Positions 42,656 through 51,619 of a DNA stretch of 64,000 nt are shown piece after piece (the stretch's first letter is position 1; each line of letters opens with the position of its first letter). A program made the translations under genes and the position numbers. A model generated the notes under the pieces. It worked only from the letters and a program-made list of their open reading frames with translations, had not been told where the DNA came from and made no database searches. The stretch comes from Ningiella ruwaisensis. Its GTDB lineage: Bacteria > Pseudomonadota > Gammaproteobacteria > Enterobacterales > Alteromonadaceae. Location: the NCBI RefSeq assembly GCF_004798935.1, contig NZ_RAHT01000003.1:62001-126000 (forward strand), given 5' to 3'.

Positions 42656-43477
42656 ATGAAGCAAAATCCTCCTGCGCCAATATCTGTTAGCAATGCAATG
42701 CCTAAACAACGCCTGCACAGGGCTTTTTTTCGCAATGGCGCAAATCACCGCGCTGGCGCTGACGTCTCCTTTGCCGATATTGTCAAAATCTTTGGCTTTC
42801 GCGGTATTGAAGTGGGACGATGGGTCACGCCTCAAGAGCAGCAAATTGCAGCTAACCTGTTTTTTGATGCCTTGTGCGACATGATGGACATACTGCAAGT
42901 CCCTGAATCGGTATTATCCTTAAAAGGGACGCTTGCACTCGCCTTTGGCACTGGAGGCAGAAGATATGTGTGCGCGCATTATAGTAGCCAGAAAAGACAA
43001 TTAGCGCTTGCCAAAAACGCAGGGGGTGGTGCGCTTGCTCATGAATGGTTTCACGCCTTTGACCATTATATTTGCGAAAAGGCCTTTGTTGGACGAAAGC
43101 CCCATCAATTTGCCAGCGAAGTTTGGCTCAACGAGCTTTTAAGCCCCGAATCACATCCATTGAATACACTGCTTTTTGAGTTTTTCCAAAGCGTATTTTT
43201 AAGTGAACCAAAAGGCGAGCCGAGTGCATTGGTTAAAGCCAGTATCACGGTAGATAAAAGCCAAAGTTCGTATTATTACGCTCGCCCACAAGAGCTTTGC
43301 GCAAGAGCATTTGAAGCCGTTGTTCAAGCAAACGTAATTAAAAATGCGTTTTTGGTGCAAGGTACTCAACAATCAAAAGAAGCAGAACTGGGGTTATACC
43401 CTAAATCAGACTTATGTTTAAAAATTAGCGAGCCGCTCTATGCGTATTTTTATCAATTAGGGAAGGCTTTGGGGTAG
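42656..43477 (+). CDS. CLCA_X-type protein with HExxH motif
   Basis: This 273-aa cytosolic protein contains AHEWFHAFDHYI (about 128-139), an HExxH zincin motif, preceded by FGTGGRRYVCAHYSSQKRQLAL and the N-terminal IVKIFGFRGIEVGRWVTPQE. The 'FGFRGIEFGNW' region is seen in large polyvalent proteins and in the CLCA_X family that I recognise from marine gammaproteobacteria. The C-terminal YYARPQELCARAFEA could carry the third zinc ligand (Glu). It may be a metallopeptidase; no substrate is suggested. Confidence 0.78.
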   Translation: MKQNPPAPISVSNAMPKQRLHRAFFRNGANHRAGADVSFADIVKIFGFRGIEVGRWVTPQEQQIAANLFFDALCDMMDILQVPESVLSLKGTLALAFGTGGRRYVCAHYSSQKRQLALAKNAGGGALAHEWFHAFDHYICEKAFVGRKPHQFASEVWLNELLSPESHPLNTLLFEFFQSVFLSEPKGEPSALVKASITVDKSQSSYYYARPQELCARAFEAVVQANVIKNAFLVQGTQQSKEAELGLYPKSDLCLKISEPLYAYFYQLGKALG

Positions 43478-43679
43478 CATTCATAAGCCCCTAACAGACA
43501 ACACTGACAAAATGATATACCACAATTAAAACCAATGAATATTAATCCGAAGACGATTCGTCCGCCGGTTTGCCGTCGTCTTTAATTGATTTCAACGCGT
43601 AAACTTGCATAGCGTGCTATTACCAATAAATCAGTTACAATGCCCAATAAGTCATTGTAAAGAATTACAGGAACTGCTT

Positions 43680-44048
43680 TTGTCGTACCAAGCCGAAAAC
43701 CTCGATACGCTGATGAATTATTCAGCAGAAAAACGTTCGCAGGCGTTTTTTGAGATAGTAAAAGCGCAAAACGAAATATTTATTTTAACCGATGAGCATG
43801 GCGCAGTGATGCTAGTCACCGAGGATGAAGATTGCATTCCCGTGTGGCCTAGCGAAGAAGCTGCGCTGGTTTGGCGTAATCAGGAATGGGAGCACTGCGA
43901 AGCAAAAGCCATATCACTTAAGGAATGGTTTAGTAAATGGACAACAGGCTTATTGGACGACGAGGTTTGCGTTGCGGTATTTCCCGTACCCGGCGAAGAT
44001 GGAGAAGTGTTAATGGCTGATGAATTTGAGTGGCTATTTCAGAAGTAA
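43680..44048 (+). CDS. DUF2750 domain protein
   Basis: This protein is about 122 aa. The start is uncertain: TTG 43680 has AGGA nearby, while ATG 43713 gives MNYSAEKRSQAFFEIVKAQN and a longer TTG-started frame begins at 43605. The blocks IFILTDEHGAVMLVTEDEDCIPVWP, EEAALVWRNQEW and DEVCVAVFPVPGEDGEVLMAD-type end match DUF2750, a small soluble family of unknown function common in Alteromonadales. Confidence 0.88.
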   Translation: MSYQAENLDTLMNYSAEKRSQAFFEIVKAQNEIFILTDEHGAVMLVTEDEDCIPVWPSEEAALVWRNQEWEHCEAKAISLKEWFSKWTTGLLDDEVCVAVFPVPGEDGEVLMADEFEWLFQK

Positions 44049-44101
44049 GCTAGTGCAGAATTAAAAAAGTGCAGAAGTAAACAGGCGCAAAAATAAACAA
44101 T

Positions 44102-44120
44102 GCGGCTCAAATTGAGCCGC
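44102..44120. terminator. Bidirectional terminator hairpin
   Basis: GCGGCTCAA and TTGAGCCGC form a perfect 9-bp stem around one A. It lies between the DUF2750 gene and the convergent porin gene, with T-rich sequence beyond it, so it is probably a shared terminator. Confidence 0.75.
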
Positions 44121-44165
44121 TTCAATCTGTTTATTACGGCATGTTAATTACAGCTTTAGTTCTCA

Positions 44166-45308
44166 CTAAAAATAAAACCTCAGTGCGGCTGAGCCAGTCC
44201 AAACAGAGGTATTGCCAGACACACTATCAAAATCGGTATATTCAATGCCAGACATAAGCTTGAATTTGTGACCATAAAAATAGTAGTTAAGACCTGCATA
44301 AAAGGCCTGGTGATTATCCCCAAATTCGAACCCTTCAGGAACGGCGCGTCGTTCGTATCGGTTTAACAAACGGATTCCGTTCTCTTCGTCTGAGCCTGAC
44401 CAAGTATAACGTCCCACAAGCTGCAGTCGCTCAGTTAGCATATAATGAGGCATGATGACCAGGCCATAAAGATCGCCCCTCGCTTCAGGCAAGGCGCTAG
44501 CGTAGATTAAATCGGTAATTAAACCCCAGGGGCCCGAGCGAGTTTCGGAGTTCAAAGATACTACGTGACGAAACGGTGCAACGTCGTTATTATCTTCATC
44601 GCCTGAGTTAAAAAGATAGTCGAGTCGCAGCTCAGTCATGTCGTTTATTTGTTTGGCGATATTACCTTGAAACAGGGTAGAGCCATCTAATGACGGTAAA
44701 CTCAAGTCCTCTTCGGTACTGCCTTTTAATACCCCACCACCGTATGTCCAATCTCCGCTCTTATGCTCCAGATAAACCCCTCCAACATTATCCAAAAAGC
44801 TGCGCGATGCAAGCAGAGAGCGCTCTATAGTTAATATATCGTTGGAAGAGGTGCTGTCCTCACGCGTAAGAGGGTTTCGACGAAGCTTGCCAAAAGATAG
44901 TTCTGTATCGTCAGAGATCGCATAGGTAAATGAGATATAGTCAAAATTCTCTACGATATTATCGCCGTCTTCGCGCCACATATTGAAATCAAATGAGAAC
45001 TCTAACTTTTCACTGAAGTTAAAATCGGCGCCTAAGCGAATGCGACGGTTTTCCCAATCTGTTTCATTATCGCCATCCCCGTCCACCGAGAATGCAGTTC
45101 CGTGAAAGCGTCCACGCAGTTTGATAAAAGGCTGACTATAATCACCTTTTTCACCGTATATAGTCGCATTGCTCCATATGGAATCGAACCAATCGGTCAT
45201 TGGGTCGTTGGGAACGGGTTTTTCTGCAAGTGCTTTACAGCTAAACAGAGCGCTACATAAAATAGCAATGCTGGGCATTAAACGTGTTTTACATCTTTTT
45301 TTATTCAT
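44166..45308 (-). CDS. OprO/OprP-type porin
   Basis: This 380-aa protein has a signal peptide ending near ALA-EKP. The mature start DYSQPFIKLRGRFHGTAFSVDGDGD followed by ENRRIRLGADFNFSEKLEFSFDF and ISFTYAISDDTELSFGKLR corresponds to the phosphate-selective porin O/P family. The final strand SAALRFYF ends in Phe, as needed for barrel insertion. Strands alternate throughout. Substrate cannot be stated; many OprO/P-like porins of marine bacteria are general or polyphosphate channels. Confidence 0.87.
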   Translation of the reverse strand: MNKKRCKTRLMPSIAILCSALFSCKALAEKPVPNDPMTDWFDSIWSNATIYGEKGDYSQPFIKLRGRFHGTAFSVDGDGDNETDWENRRIRLGADFNFSEKLEFSFDFNMWREDGDNIVENFDYISFTYAISDDTELSFGKLRRNPLTREDSTSSNDILTIERSLLASRSFLDNVGGVYLEHKSGDWTYGGGVLKGSTEEDLSLPSLDGSTLFQGNIAKQINDMTELRLDYLFNSGDEDNNDVAPFRHVVSLNSETRSGPWGLITDLIYASALPEARGDLYGLVIMPHYMLTERLQLVGRYTWSGSDEENGIRLLNRYERRAVPEGFEFGDNHQAFYAGLNYYFYGHKFKLMSGIEYTDFDSVSGNTSVWTGSAALRFYF

Positions 45309-45430
45309 TTTTCAGCTTTTAATTTTATCTATCAATTTGCAATACCTATAAAAGTCTTACGTAAAAAAGCGCTTTCGGATTAATGATTGATCTCTGCGAT
45401 TAAGTGCTTTTTACCACTTGCATTAAACGC

Positions 45431-46021
45431 TTACGCCCAACCATCATTGCGCTTACGTTTTTTAGGCAAGTACGAAATCAGTATGCCCAAGATTATGCAT
45501 ACAACGGCTAAACCCCCTCCATTGATAAGCCAGCGGATTTTCATATCAAGATCTTTGGTTGCCAATTGTGTCTCTAGCGCTTCTACTTTCTCGCGCGCCT
45601 CTTCTAGATCCTGACTTTGTTGACTATTATTTTGCTGTTGTCGGGCGACTTGGGTTTCCAATTCTGCAATCTGAGCTTCAAGTGGCGGTATTTTTGCCTG
45701 CGTTTCTTCAAGCTTTTGTTGTAACTCAGGCAGCAGTAATTTTTGAGAGCGATTACTCTGAATATATTGCTCCTCTACCCAACCCTGACGATTTTCGTTG
45801 TCAATAATTTCGACAAACTGCCCATCGCTTGAGCGGCTGACAAGCTTTACGCTGGTGCCTGATTCAATACTGCCGATGATCCGGTACTCTCGACTGGGAC
45901 CAGAGTGAATAAAAACCGATAGATCATCACTGATATATCGCGTATCAGTTTGTGCAAATGTTGGTGTAGAAGAAAGAATATACAAAATGACCAAAACGGT
46001 CCCTGTAATAAGGTATTTCAT
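45431..46021 (-). CDS. TIGR04211-type SH3-domain membrane protein
   Basis: This protein is 196 aa from MKYLITGTVLVILYILSS; an upstream in-frame extension is rejected. After a signal peptide the SH3 domain runs DDLSVFIHSGPSREYRIIGSIESGTSVKLV ... GWVEEQY (about 25-90). A coiled-coil (LQQKLEETQAKIPPLEAQIA ...) and a C-terminal membrane helix (IRWLINGGGLAVVCIILGILISYL) with a basic tail (PKKRKRNDG) follow. This is the YgiM/TIGR04211 architecture. It is a likely cell-wall sensing or anchoring protein of unknown role. Confidence 0.9.
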   Translation of the reverse strand: MKYLITGTVLVILYILSSTPTFAQTDTRYISDDLSVFIHSGPSREYRIIGSIESGTSVKLVSRSSDGQFVEIIDNENRQGWVEEQYIQSNRSQKLLLPELQQKLEETQAKIPPLEAQIAELETQVARQQQNNSQQSQDLEEAREKVEALETQLATKDLDMKIRWLINGGGLAVVCIILGILISYLPKKRKRNDGWA

Positions 46022-46370
46022 AAAATAGAGCTCTCGATATTTGAAGGTTTTCAATGGCGAGTGTAGAAAAAGGCAAACTGTTGTTCTTGTTATGTTGCTT
46101 GCCATGTTCGTTTTTTTAAACGCTAATTTCTCAAACGTTAATATAAACAGCCACATTGCTCAGACTGACGCGCCAAAGTGTAACACAAGCGAATGCAAAA
46201 ATAGTACTGCCTAAAACCCAGTAGTGATTATTTTATCCCGCTGTCGAAAATATATAGCTCAATCGACACACAATGCAATATGACAAATTCGTGTATTTCT
46301 TGTGATACTTTCGGGATACATTCGCTTCATAGTTTTACTTGTTCAAACAAACCAAAAGAACGAGGAAACT

Positions 46371-47087
46371 ATGAAAACGACACAAGCACTTTTTTCAGCG
46401 GCTTTATTAAGTGGCGCATTATCGGGCATAACTGGCGAAGCATCCGCCGCGGACTTGTCTATACAAGTACAAAACCTCACTCAGGGCATTTACTTCACGC
46501 CTATTTTGTTAGTGGCTCACACGCCAGACGCAAGCTTATTTGAAGTTGGGGAAATGGCGTCAGCCGAACTGCAAGCAATGGCCGAAGGTGGCAGCTTAGA
46601 TGGTTTGGTGACGATCGGCGCGTCTATCAACGCCGATGCGGCTGCCAATCCGGCCGGCGGCTTATTAGCGCCAGGACAATCAACTTCAGCAGAATTATCT
46701 ACGTCAGACAGCAATACCGTATTATCTGTTGTGGCCATGGTCTTACCATCTAATGACGGATTTATAGGCTTGGACAATTGGCAAATTCCTACAGAGGCAG
46801 GTACCTACACCGTTTACTTAAACGCCTATGATGCAGGAACGGAGGCAAACGACGAATTGCGAGGCAGCGGCGCCCCGGGCATGCCCGGCATGCCAGTTCC
46901 TCCGCCCCTGGAGCCCTTACTTGGCACTGGCGGTTCAGGCTTGACTAGCAGCATCGCTAATACAAGCGTGCATATTCATCCCGGAAATATAGGCGATGAT
47001 ATGACAAATGGCGGCACAAGCGATGTGAGTAATAGTGTTCATCGGTGGTTAAACCCGGTAGCAAAAGTGACCGTTACGGTTAATTAA
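46371..47087 (+). CDS. Spondin-domain exported protein
   Basis: This 238-aa protein starts at ATG with cGAGGAaac upstream. A signal peptide (ALFSAALLSGALSGITGEASA) is followed by LSIQVQNLTQGIYFTPILLVAHTPDASLFEVG, the beginning of a spondin_N-like domain. A second hallmark is AYDAGTEANDELRGSG before a Pro/Gly/Met-rich loop, then VHIHPGN. The downstream gene encodes a paralogue with the same order of motifs. Bacterial spondin proteins are secreted calcium-binding-like domains of unknown function. A two-component system follows. Confidence 0.88.
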   Translation: MKTTQALFSAALLSGALSGITGEASAADLSIQVQNLTQGIYFTPILLVAHTPDASLFEVGEMASAELQAMAEGGSLDGLVTIGASINADAAANPAGGLLAPGQSTSAELSTSDSNTVLSVVAMVLPSNDGFIGLDNWQIPTEAGTYTVYLNAYDAGTEANDELRGSGAPGMPGMPVPPPLEPLLGTGGSGLTSSIANTSVHIHPGNIGDDMTNGGTSDVSNSVHRWLNPVAKVTVTVN

Positions 47088-47097
47088 GGGGCCTGTG

Positions 47098-47844
47098 ATG
47101 AAGGAATCTAATAATATTGATAACACGCGGCTTAAGCGCTTTTCCAATGTTTTAATGATCGCTTTGCTTGCAAGTGCTCTGGCAGCCTGTGGCGGTGACA
47201 ACGACGACAACACCGCAGAGCAACCAGTACCTGAACCGCCCGCGCCGGTGAGTGTAACTTATGAGCTTACCATTACCAACCTAAGCAATGCCCAGCCATT
47301 ATCACCTGTTGCCCTTATTCTGCATAGCGAAGGTAACTTGTGGACGGTTGGCCAAAGCGCTTCTCAAGCCTTAGAGCAAATGGCAGAAGGTGGCCAGACC
47401 GATGAGCTTAGAAGTTTAGATATCGTATTAGCCGAAAGTAGCGGCGCCGCGCCTATTGGCCCGGGCGGGAGCGAAACTATCACCGTCTCTATAAATGATA
47501 ATACACAGGCCTTGTTATCGGTTGCCACAATGCTTGTGAATACAAATGATGGGTTTACCGGTCTTAATGCCTACAGCCTGGCAGATCTGGGAGTTGGTGA
47601 TGCTATTTCTTTGCTTACCCGTGCCTACGATGCCGGTACAGAAGTTAACAGCGAAGCTGCGGGCACGATGCCTGGTCCGGCTGATAATGGTGAGGGATTT
47701 AACGTTACGCGTGATGATGTCGATTTTGTTGCCTTGCATCAGGGTGTAGTCAGTGCTGACGATGGTTTATCAAACTCCGTGCTCAACCTTGCCCATAAGT
47801 TTGATAATCCGGTGATGCGCATCAGTATTCTGCGCGTGGAGTGA
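47098..47844 (+). CDS. Spondin-domain lipoprotein
   Basis: This protein is 248 aa from ATG 47098 (AGGGG upstream). Lipobox: LASALAACGG. The mature domain starts VTYELTITNLSNAQPLSPVALILHSEG and has QALEQMAEGGQTDELRSL and TRAYDAGTEVNSEAAGTMPG, mirroring the upstream protein (e.g. ELQAMAEGGSLDGL). The end VALHQGVV ... RISILRVE closes the spondin domain. The pair probably arose by duplication: one soluble, one lipid-anchored. It lies 10 bp after the first and 79 bp before the response regulator. Confidence 0.88.
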   Translation: MKESNNIDNTRLKRFSNVLMIALLASALAACGGDNDDNTAEQPVPEPPAPVSVTYELTITNLSNAQPLSPVALILHSEGNLWTVGQSASQALEQMAEGGQTDELRSLDIVLAESSGAAPIGPGGSETITVSINDNTQALLSVATMLVNTNDGFTGLNAYSLADLGVGDAISLLTRAYDAGTEVNSEAAGTMPGPADNGEGFNVTRDDVDFVALHQGVVSADDGLSNSVLNLAHKFDNPVMRISILRVE

Positions 47845-47923
47845 TTAGCAAACTCGCTAACGATAAATGCGCTTTCAAGCTTGTGATTACAAACGCGCTA
47901 TTTGATCATAAAAGGAAAATGAC

Positions 47924-48646
47924 ATGTCCGATTGCATACTGCTAGTTGAAGACGATTTAGATATTACCGATTTAATTCGGGTGAATTTAAATGAACTCGG
48001 TATTGCCATTGACCATGCTCCCACTGGCGACAAAGGACTGTCGCTAGCCCTTAATAAGGCTTATGAACTAATGATTTTGGATGTCATGTTGCCCGGAATT
48101 AGTGGCCTGGACATTTGCCGTCAAGTTCGCGCAAGCAAACCTGAGCAGGCAATTATGATGCTAACTTCAAAAAATTCAGAAACCGATCGCGTGTTAGGTT
48201 TGGAGCTTGGGGCAGACGATTACATGACAAAGCCATTTTCAGTAAAGGAGCTTCAGGCTAGAGTGCGGGCGCAGTTACGAAAGGTACATATGCTTAAAGC
48301 CATGCGAAACGCACCCGACAAGCAAGATTCGATTGTGAAAGTGGGAAGCCTTTGCATCAATACCGCAGAGCATAGCGTCAGTTTTAATCAACGCGCTTTA
48401 GATTTAACCGCCACCGAATTTGATTTGTTGCTTTATCTGGCACGTCATCCAAATCAGGTATTTTCTCGCTCACAATTACTCGAATCCGTATGGGGCTATC
48501 ATCACAGCGGATATGAACATACGGTTAATTCCCACATCAATCGATTGCGCGCCAAAATAGAGAAGGACGCCACCGATCCTTATGTTGTGCAGACAGTTTG
48601 GGGTGTAGGTTATAAGTTTAATCCGAGCGGCGTTGGTGCTACATGA
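47924..48646 (+). CDS. OmpR-family response regulator
   Basis: This 240-aa protein has a receiver domain with acidic pocket (LLVEDDLDI), phosphoacceptor Asp 53 (MILDVMLPG) and Lys in DDYMTKPFS, then a winged-helix DNA-binding domain (LTATEFDLLLYLARHPNQVFS ... NSHINRLRAKIEKD ... VWGVGYKF). AAAGGA supports the start. It overlaps the histidine kinase gene by four bases, so they form a cognate pair. The spondin genes just upstream are probable targets or sensors. Confidence 0.96.
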   Translation: MSDCILLVEDDLDITDLIRVNLNELGIAIDHAPTGDKGLSLALNKAYELMILDVMLPGISGLDICRQVRASKPEQAIMMLTSKNSETDRVLGLELGADDYMTKPFSVKELQARVRAQLRKVHMLKAMRNAPDKQDSIVKVGSLCINTAEHSVSFNQRALDLTATEFDLLLYLARHPNQVFSRSQLLESVWGYHHSGYEHTVNSHINRLRAKIEKDATDPYVVQTVWGVGYKFNPSGVGAT

Positions 48647-50139
48647 GCATTTTAAGGTCAATAAAACTCTGCTTTTACCAGCGCCTTGCTTTATCGTTAG
48701 TGCTGGTATTTTTGCTGGTGCTTGCCGTGTTTTTTGCGGGCAGCGTTCATTTGCAACGCGTTGCACAAGATGCTGCAGAGCAGCGTCTGCACATTGATTT
48801 ACCCAAGCATTTAATTGCAGACAACCCCTTGCTCGTCACCGGTGCCTATAACAATGAAGCCTTGAAAAATCTGTTTCACACGCTAATGGTAATGGGGCCA
48901 AACTTTGAATTCTATTATCTGGATCCGCAAGGCAAAATCTTGACCTACTCAACCGAGCTTGGGCCGATAGCCCGAACAAAAGTTGATTTAAACCCTATTG
49001 CACAGTTGCTGGATGCGAACACTTCTTTGCCCATCAAAGGGGACGATCCTCGAAGTATTCATGGCAGAAAAATTTTTACCGCAGCACCTATTACGAATGA
49101 AAGTGGCTTACAAGGATTCATCTATATCATTATTGGTGGTAAAAATTTTGATTCTATTTTTGCAAGTGTGCAAAAAAACGCGGCGATTCAGCAATTTGTG
49201 CTATTTGCCGGAGCTGCTCTTGTATTTCTGCTGGTGGCTTTACTTGTGCTTTTTAGATATTTCACCAAACCTATGAAGATGCTAAGTGATGATATGGATA
49301 AAGTACGAGCGGCAGACTTTGATAAAGAGGTCATTAACGCTGCTATCAAGCCATGGAAGCGCGATAGTCACAATGAAGTTCAGCGTTTAGGTTGTGCATT
49401 TAACGACGTGCTGGAACACATAAAAATACAATTCGCTTGCTTGGAGCAAACTGACCAACAGCGGCGAATTTTGCTGGCAGACCTTTCCCACGACTTACGA
49501 ACACCACTTGCCAATTTGCAAGGCTATATAGAAACGCTGGATATTCAAAATGACAGCCTAACGAGTGATGAACGCAAGCGATTTGTTGATATTTCGCTAA
49601 AAAACGCGCGCAATTTAAAACATCTTATCGATCAAATTTTTGATTTGGCCTATTTGGAAGCGGGCCAAGTCAATTTAAATGCTGAACGTTTCTCTTTAGG
49701 CGAGCTATGCCACGATACGTTGGCTAAATTTGCGATAAAAGCTAAGCAAAAAAATATTCGGCTAGGGGTTAACTTACCAAATAAGCACGATGTATTTGTT
49801 ACCAGCGATATAGGGAAGCTGGAGCGAATATTAAGTAATTTGCTAGATAACGCCATTCGTCACACGCCAGATAACGGAACGGTTAGTTTAAGTGTAGATG
49901 TAAATACTGATGAGGTCATAATTCAAGTTGAAGATAGTGGAAACGGCATTCACCAGCATGAGTTGCCTTTTGTTTTTAATGCACGTTATCAGGCATCTAA
50001 TCAATGCCTGGATAACAAAACTCACGCAGGACTCGGTTTGGCCATTTGTAAAAAATTAAGTGCTATCATTTCTGGCGAGCTTTCAGTGACAAGCAAGGTG
50101 AATGAAGGAACCTGTTTTCGCCTGACAATTCAAGCATAA
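48643..50139 (+). CDS. Sensor histidine kinase with HAMP domain
   Basis: This 498-aa membrane kinase has two membrane helices (about 12-32 and 186-208) flanking a roughly 150-residue periplasmic sensor region (LPKHLIADNPLLVTGAYNNE ...), a HAMP segment (RYFTKPMKMLSDDMDKVRAADFDKE), the H-box LSHDLRTPLANLQGY (His 283) and the ATPase boxes LSNLLDNAIRHTP, VEDSGNGI and GLGLAICKKL. All catalytic motifs are intact. It phosphorylates the overlapping regulator. The signal is unknown; proximity to spondin-domain genes suggests an envelope or ligand cue. Confidence 0.96.
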   Translation: MSILRSIKLCFYQRLALSLVLVFLLVLAVFFAGSVHLQRVAQDAAEQRLHIDLPKHLIADNPLLVTGAYNNEALKNLFHTLMVMGPNFEFYYLDPQGKILTYSTELGPIARTKVDLNPIAQLLDANTSLPIKGDDPRSIHGRKIFTAAPITNESGLQGFIYIIIGGKNFDSIFASVQKNAAIQQFVLFAGAALVFLLVALLVLFRYFTKPMKMLSDDMDKVRAADFDKEVINAAIKPWKRDSHNEVQRLGCAFNDVLEHIKIQFACLEQTDQQRRILLADLSHDLRTPLANLQGYIETLDIQNDSLTSDERKRFVDISLKNARNLKHLIDQIFDLAYLEAGQVNLNAERFSLGELCHDTLAKFAIKAKQKNIRLGVNLPNKHDVFVTSDIGKLERILSNLLDNAIRHTPDNGTVSLSVDVNTDEVIIQVEDSGNGIHQHELPFVFNARYQASNQCLDNKTHAGLGLAICKKLSAIISGELSVTSKVNEGTCFRLTIQA

Positions 50140-50293
50140 GCAAAGCATTAGAATGAAGAACGAGTAAGTCATATGTATCTATGATTATTTGTGAGCCTAC
50201 CTGCGTATATGGATTGATACTTTGCTAATAAGTGAAAAAGGCTAGCATATTCACCGAATAAATAATCCTGTTTAAGTTCATTGGAGAGTGTCC

Positions 50294-51250
50294 ATGTCTG
50301 CTATATTAAAGCCCCTCGAGCAAACTAAATTTCGCCTTGTTACACGTAGTGATTTTGACGGGCTTGTTTGCGCAGTTTTGCTTAAAGAAGTGGGATTAAT
50401 AGATGGCATTAAGTTTGTGCATCCTAAGGATATGCAAGACGGTGAAATTGACATTAGCCCTAACGACATCACCACTAACCTGCCATATGTTCCCGGTTGC
50501 CACTTAGCCTTTGACCATCATGCCAGTGAAATTAAACGCCGTGGTGTAAAAGGGAAAAGTAACCATATTATCGATCCTAATGCGCCATCAGCGGCTCGAG
50601 TGGTTTATGATTATTATGGTGGTGCAGAAACCTTCCCGGAGCGATGGAACGACATGATGGAAGCGGTTGACAAGGCCGACTCTGCGCAATTTACCAAAGA
50701 TGAAATACTCAATCCACAAGGCTGGGTTCTCCTTAATTACTTAATGGATAGTCGTACCGGCTTAGGTCGCTTTAGAGACTTTAGAATTTCAAACTATCAG
50801 TTAATGATGGAGTTGATTGATTATTGTCGAAACCATGATATTGATGAAATTATTGCCTTACCGGATGTGCAAGAGCGCGTGGAGATGTATTTTGATCACC
50901 ATGAAAAATTTAAGCAGCAACTGCTTAATTGTTCAAAGGTTCATGAGAATTTAGTTGTGCTCGATTTAACCAAGCAAAAAACCATCTATGCAGGTAATCG
51001 ATTTATGATTTATGCCCTGTTTGAGCAGTGTAATATCTCTATCCACAAAATGTGGGGTGTAAAACAGCAAAATACCGTATTTGCCATTGGTAAATCCATT
51101 ATCGATCGAAGTTCCAAAACAAATGTGGGAGAGCTTTGTTTAGCTTATGGTGGAGGCGGCCATCAGGCGGCAGGAACCTGTCAGGTTGATAATGATAAAG
51201 CAGACGAAGTTCTTGAGGCACTTATTCACAAAATTACGCAAGACGGATAG
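50294..51250 (+). CDS. DHH-family phosphoesterase
   Basis: This protein is 318 aa from ATG 50294 (GGAGAG upstream; a GTG six bases earlier is possible). Motifs: TRSDFDGLVCAVLL (motif I), the DHH-like FDHHASEIKRRG motif, and the glycine-rich substrate loop GELCLAYGGGGHQAAGTC of DHHA1. It resembles NrnA/exopolyphosphatase-type enzymes, which cleave short oligonucleotides, pAp, c-di-AMP or polyphosphate. The exact substrate is not determinable. It is followed by a clear terminator. Confidence 0.9.
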   Translation: MSAILKPLEQTKFRLVTRSDFDGLVCAVLLKEVGLIDGIKFVHPKDMQDGEIDISPNDITTNLPYVPGCHLAFDHHASEIKRRGVKGKSNHIIDPNAPSAARVVYDYYGGAETFPERWNDMMEAVDKADSAQFTKDEILNPQGWVLLNYLMDSRTGLGRFRDFRISNYQLMMELIDYCRNHDIDEIIALPDVQERVEMYFDHHEKFKQQLLNCSKVHENLVVLDLTKQKTIYAGNRFMIYALFEQCNISIHKMWGVKQQNTVFAIGKSIIDRSSKTNVGELCLAYGGGGHQAAGTCQVDNDKADEVLEALIHKITQDG

Positions 51251-51619
51251 CATTGCCGGCCCTTTCCCCTCTAACTTTAGTTGAAAAAACGAAGCAAAAA
51301 TACCGGCCATTAGCGTCGGTTTTTTTTACATTGCTGTAAGGTTTTCCATTTTTTGTACAGCTAAGCATATGAACTATATAGCTAAATTTATGTTGGTGCA
51401 ATTTATGCTACCTGCGGGAAACTGGCTCTTACTGACTGTTAGGCACCGTTGATAAGCTTAATAGCAGGGGGTGTTTTATGAGCTGGCAATACACTTTGAA
51501 ACAATCCTTAGATTGTAGTAACAAACCAAAAATATGATTGGCTGGTGTGAAGTGTCTCAATTAGCAGAGCTAGAAGAGACAGTATAGTGCTAAAAAACAA
51601 GTAAAAGGACTTGATTGCA
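51251..51619. other. Intergenic region after the DHH gene
   Basis: It holds the DHH terminator (listed separately) and the presumed promoter of the next gene. I see no ORF of note and no repeat in the remaining 290 bases. Confidence 0.55.
51302..51327 (+). terminator. Rho-independent terminator of DHH gene
   Basis: ACCGGC pairs with GTCGGT-side bases (six pairs including one G-U) around a CATTAGC-like loop, followed by eight T residues. It is a good intrinsic terminator 52 bp after the stop codon. Confidence 0.75.
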
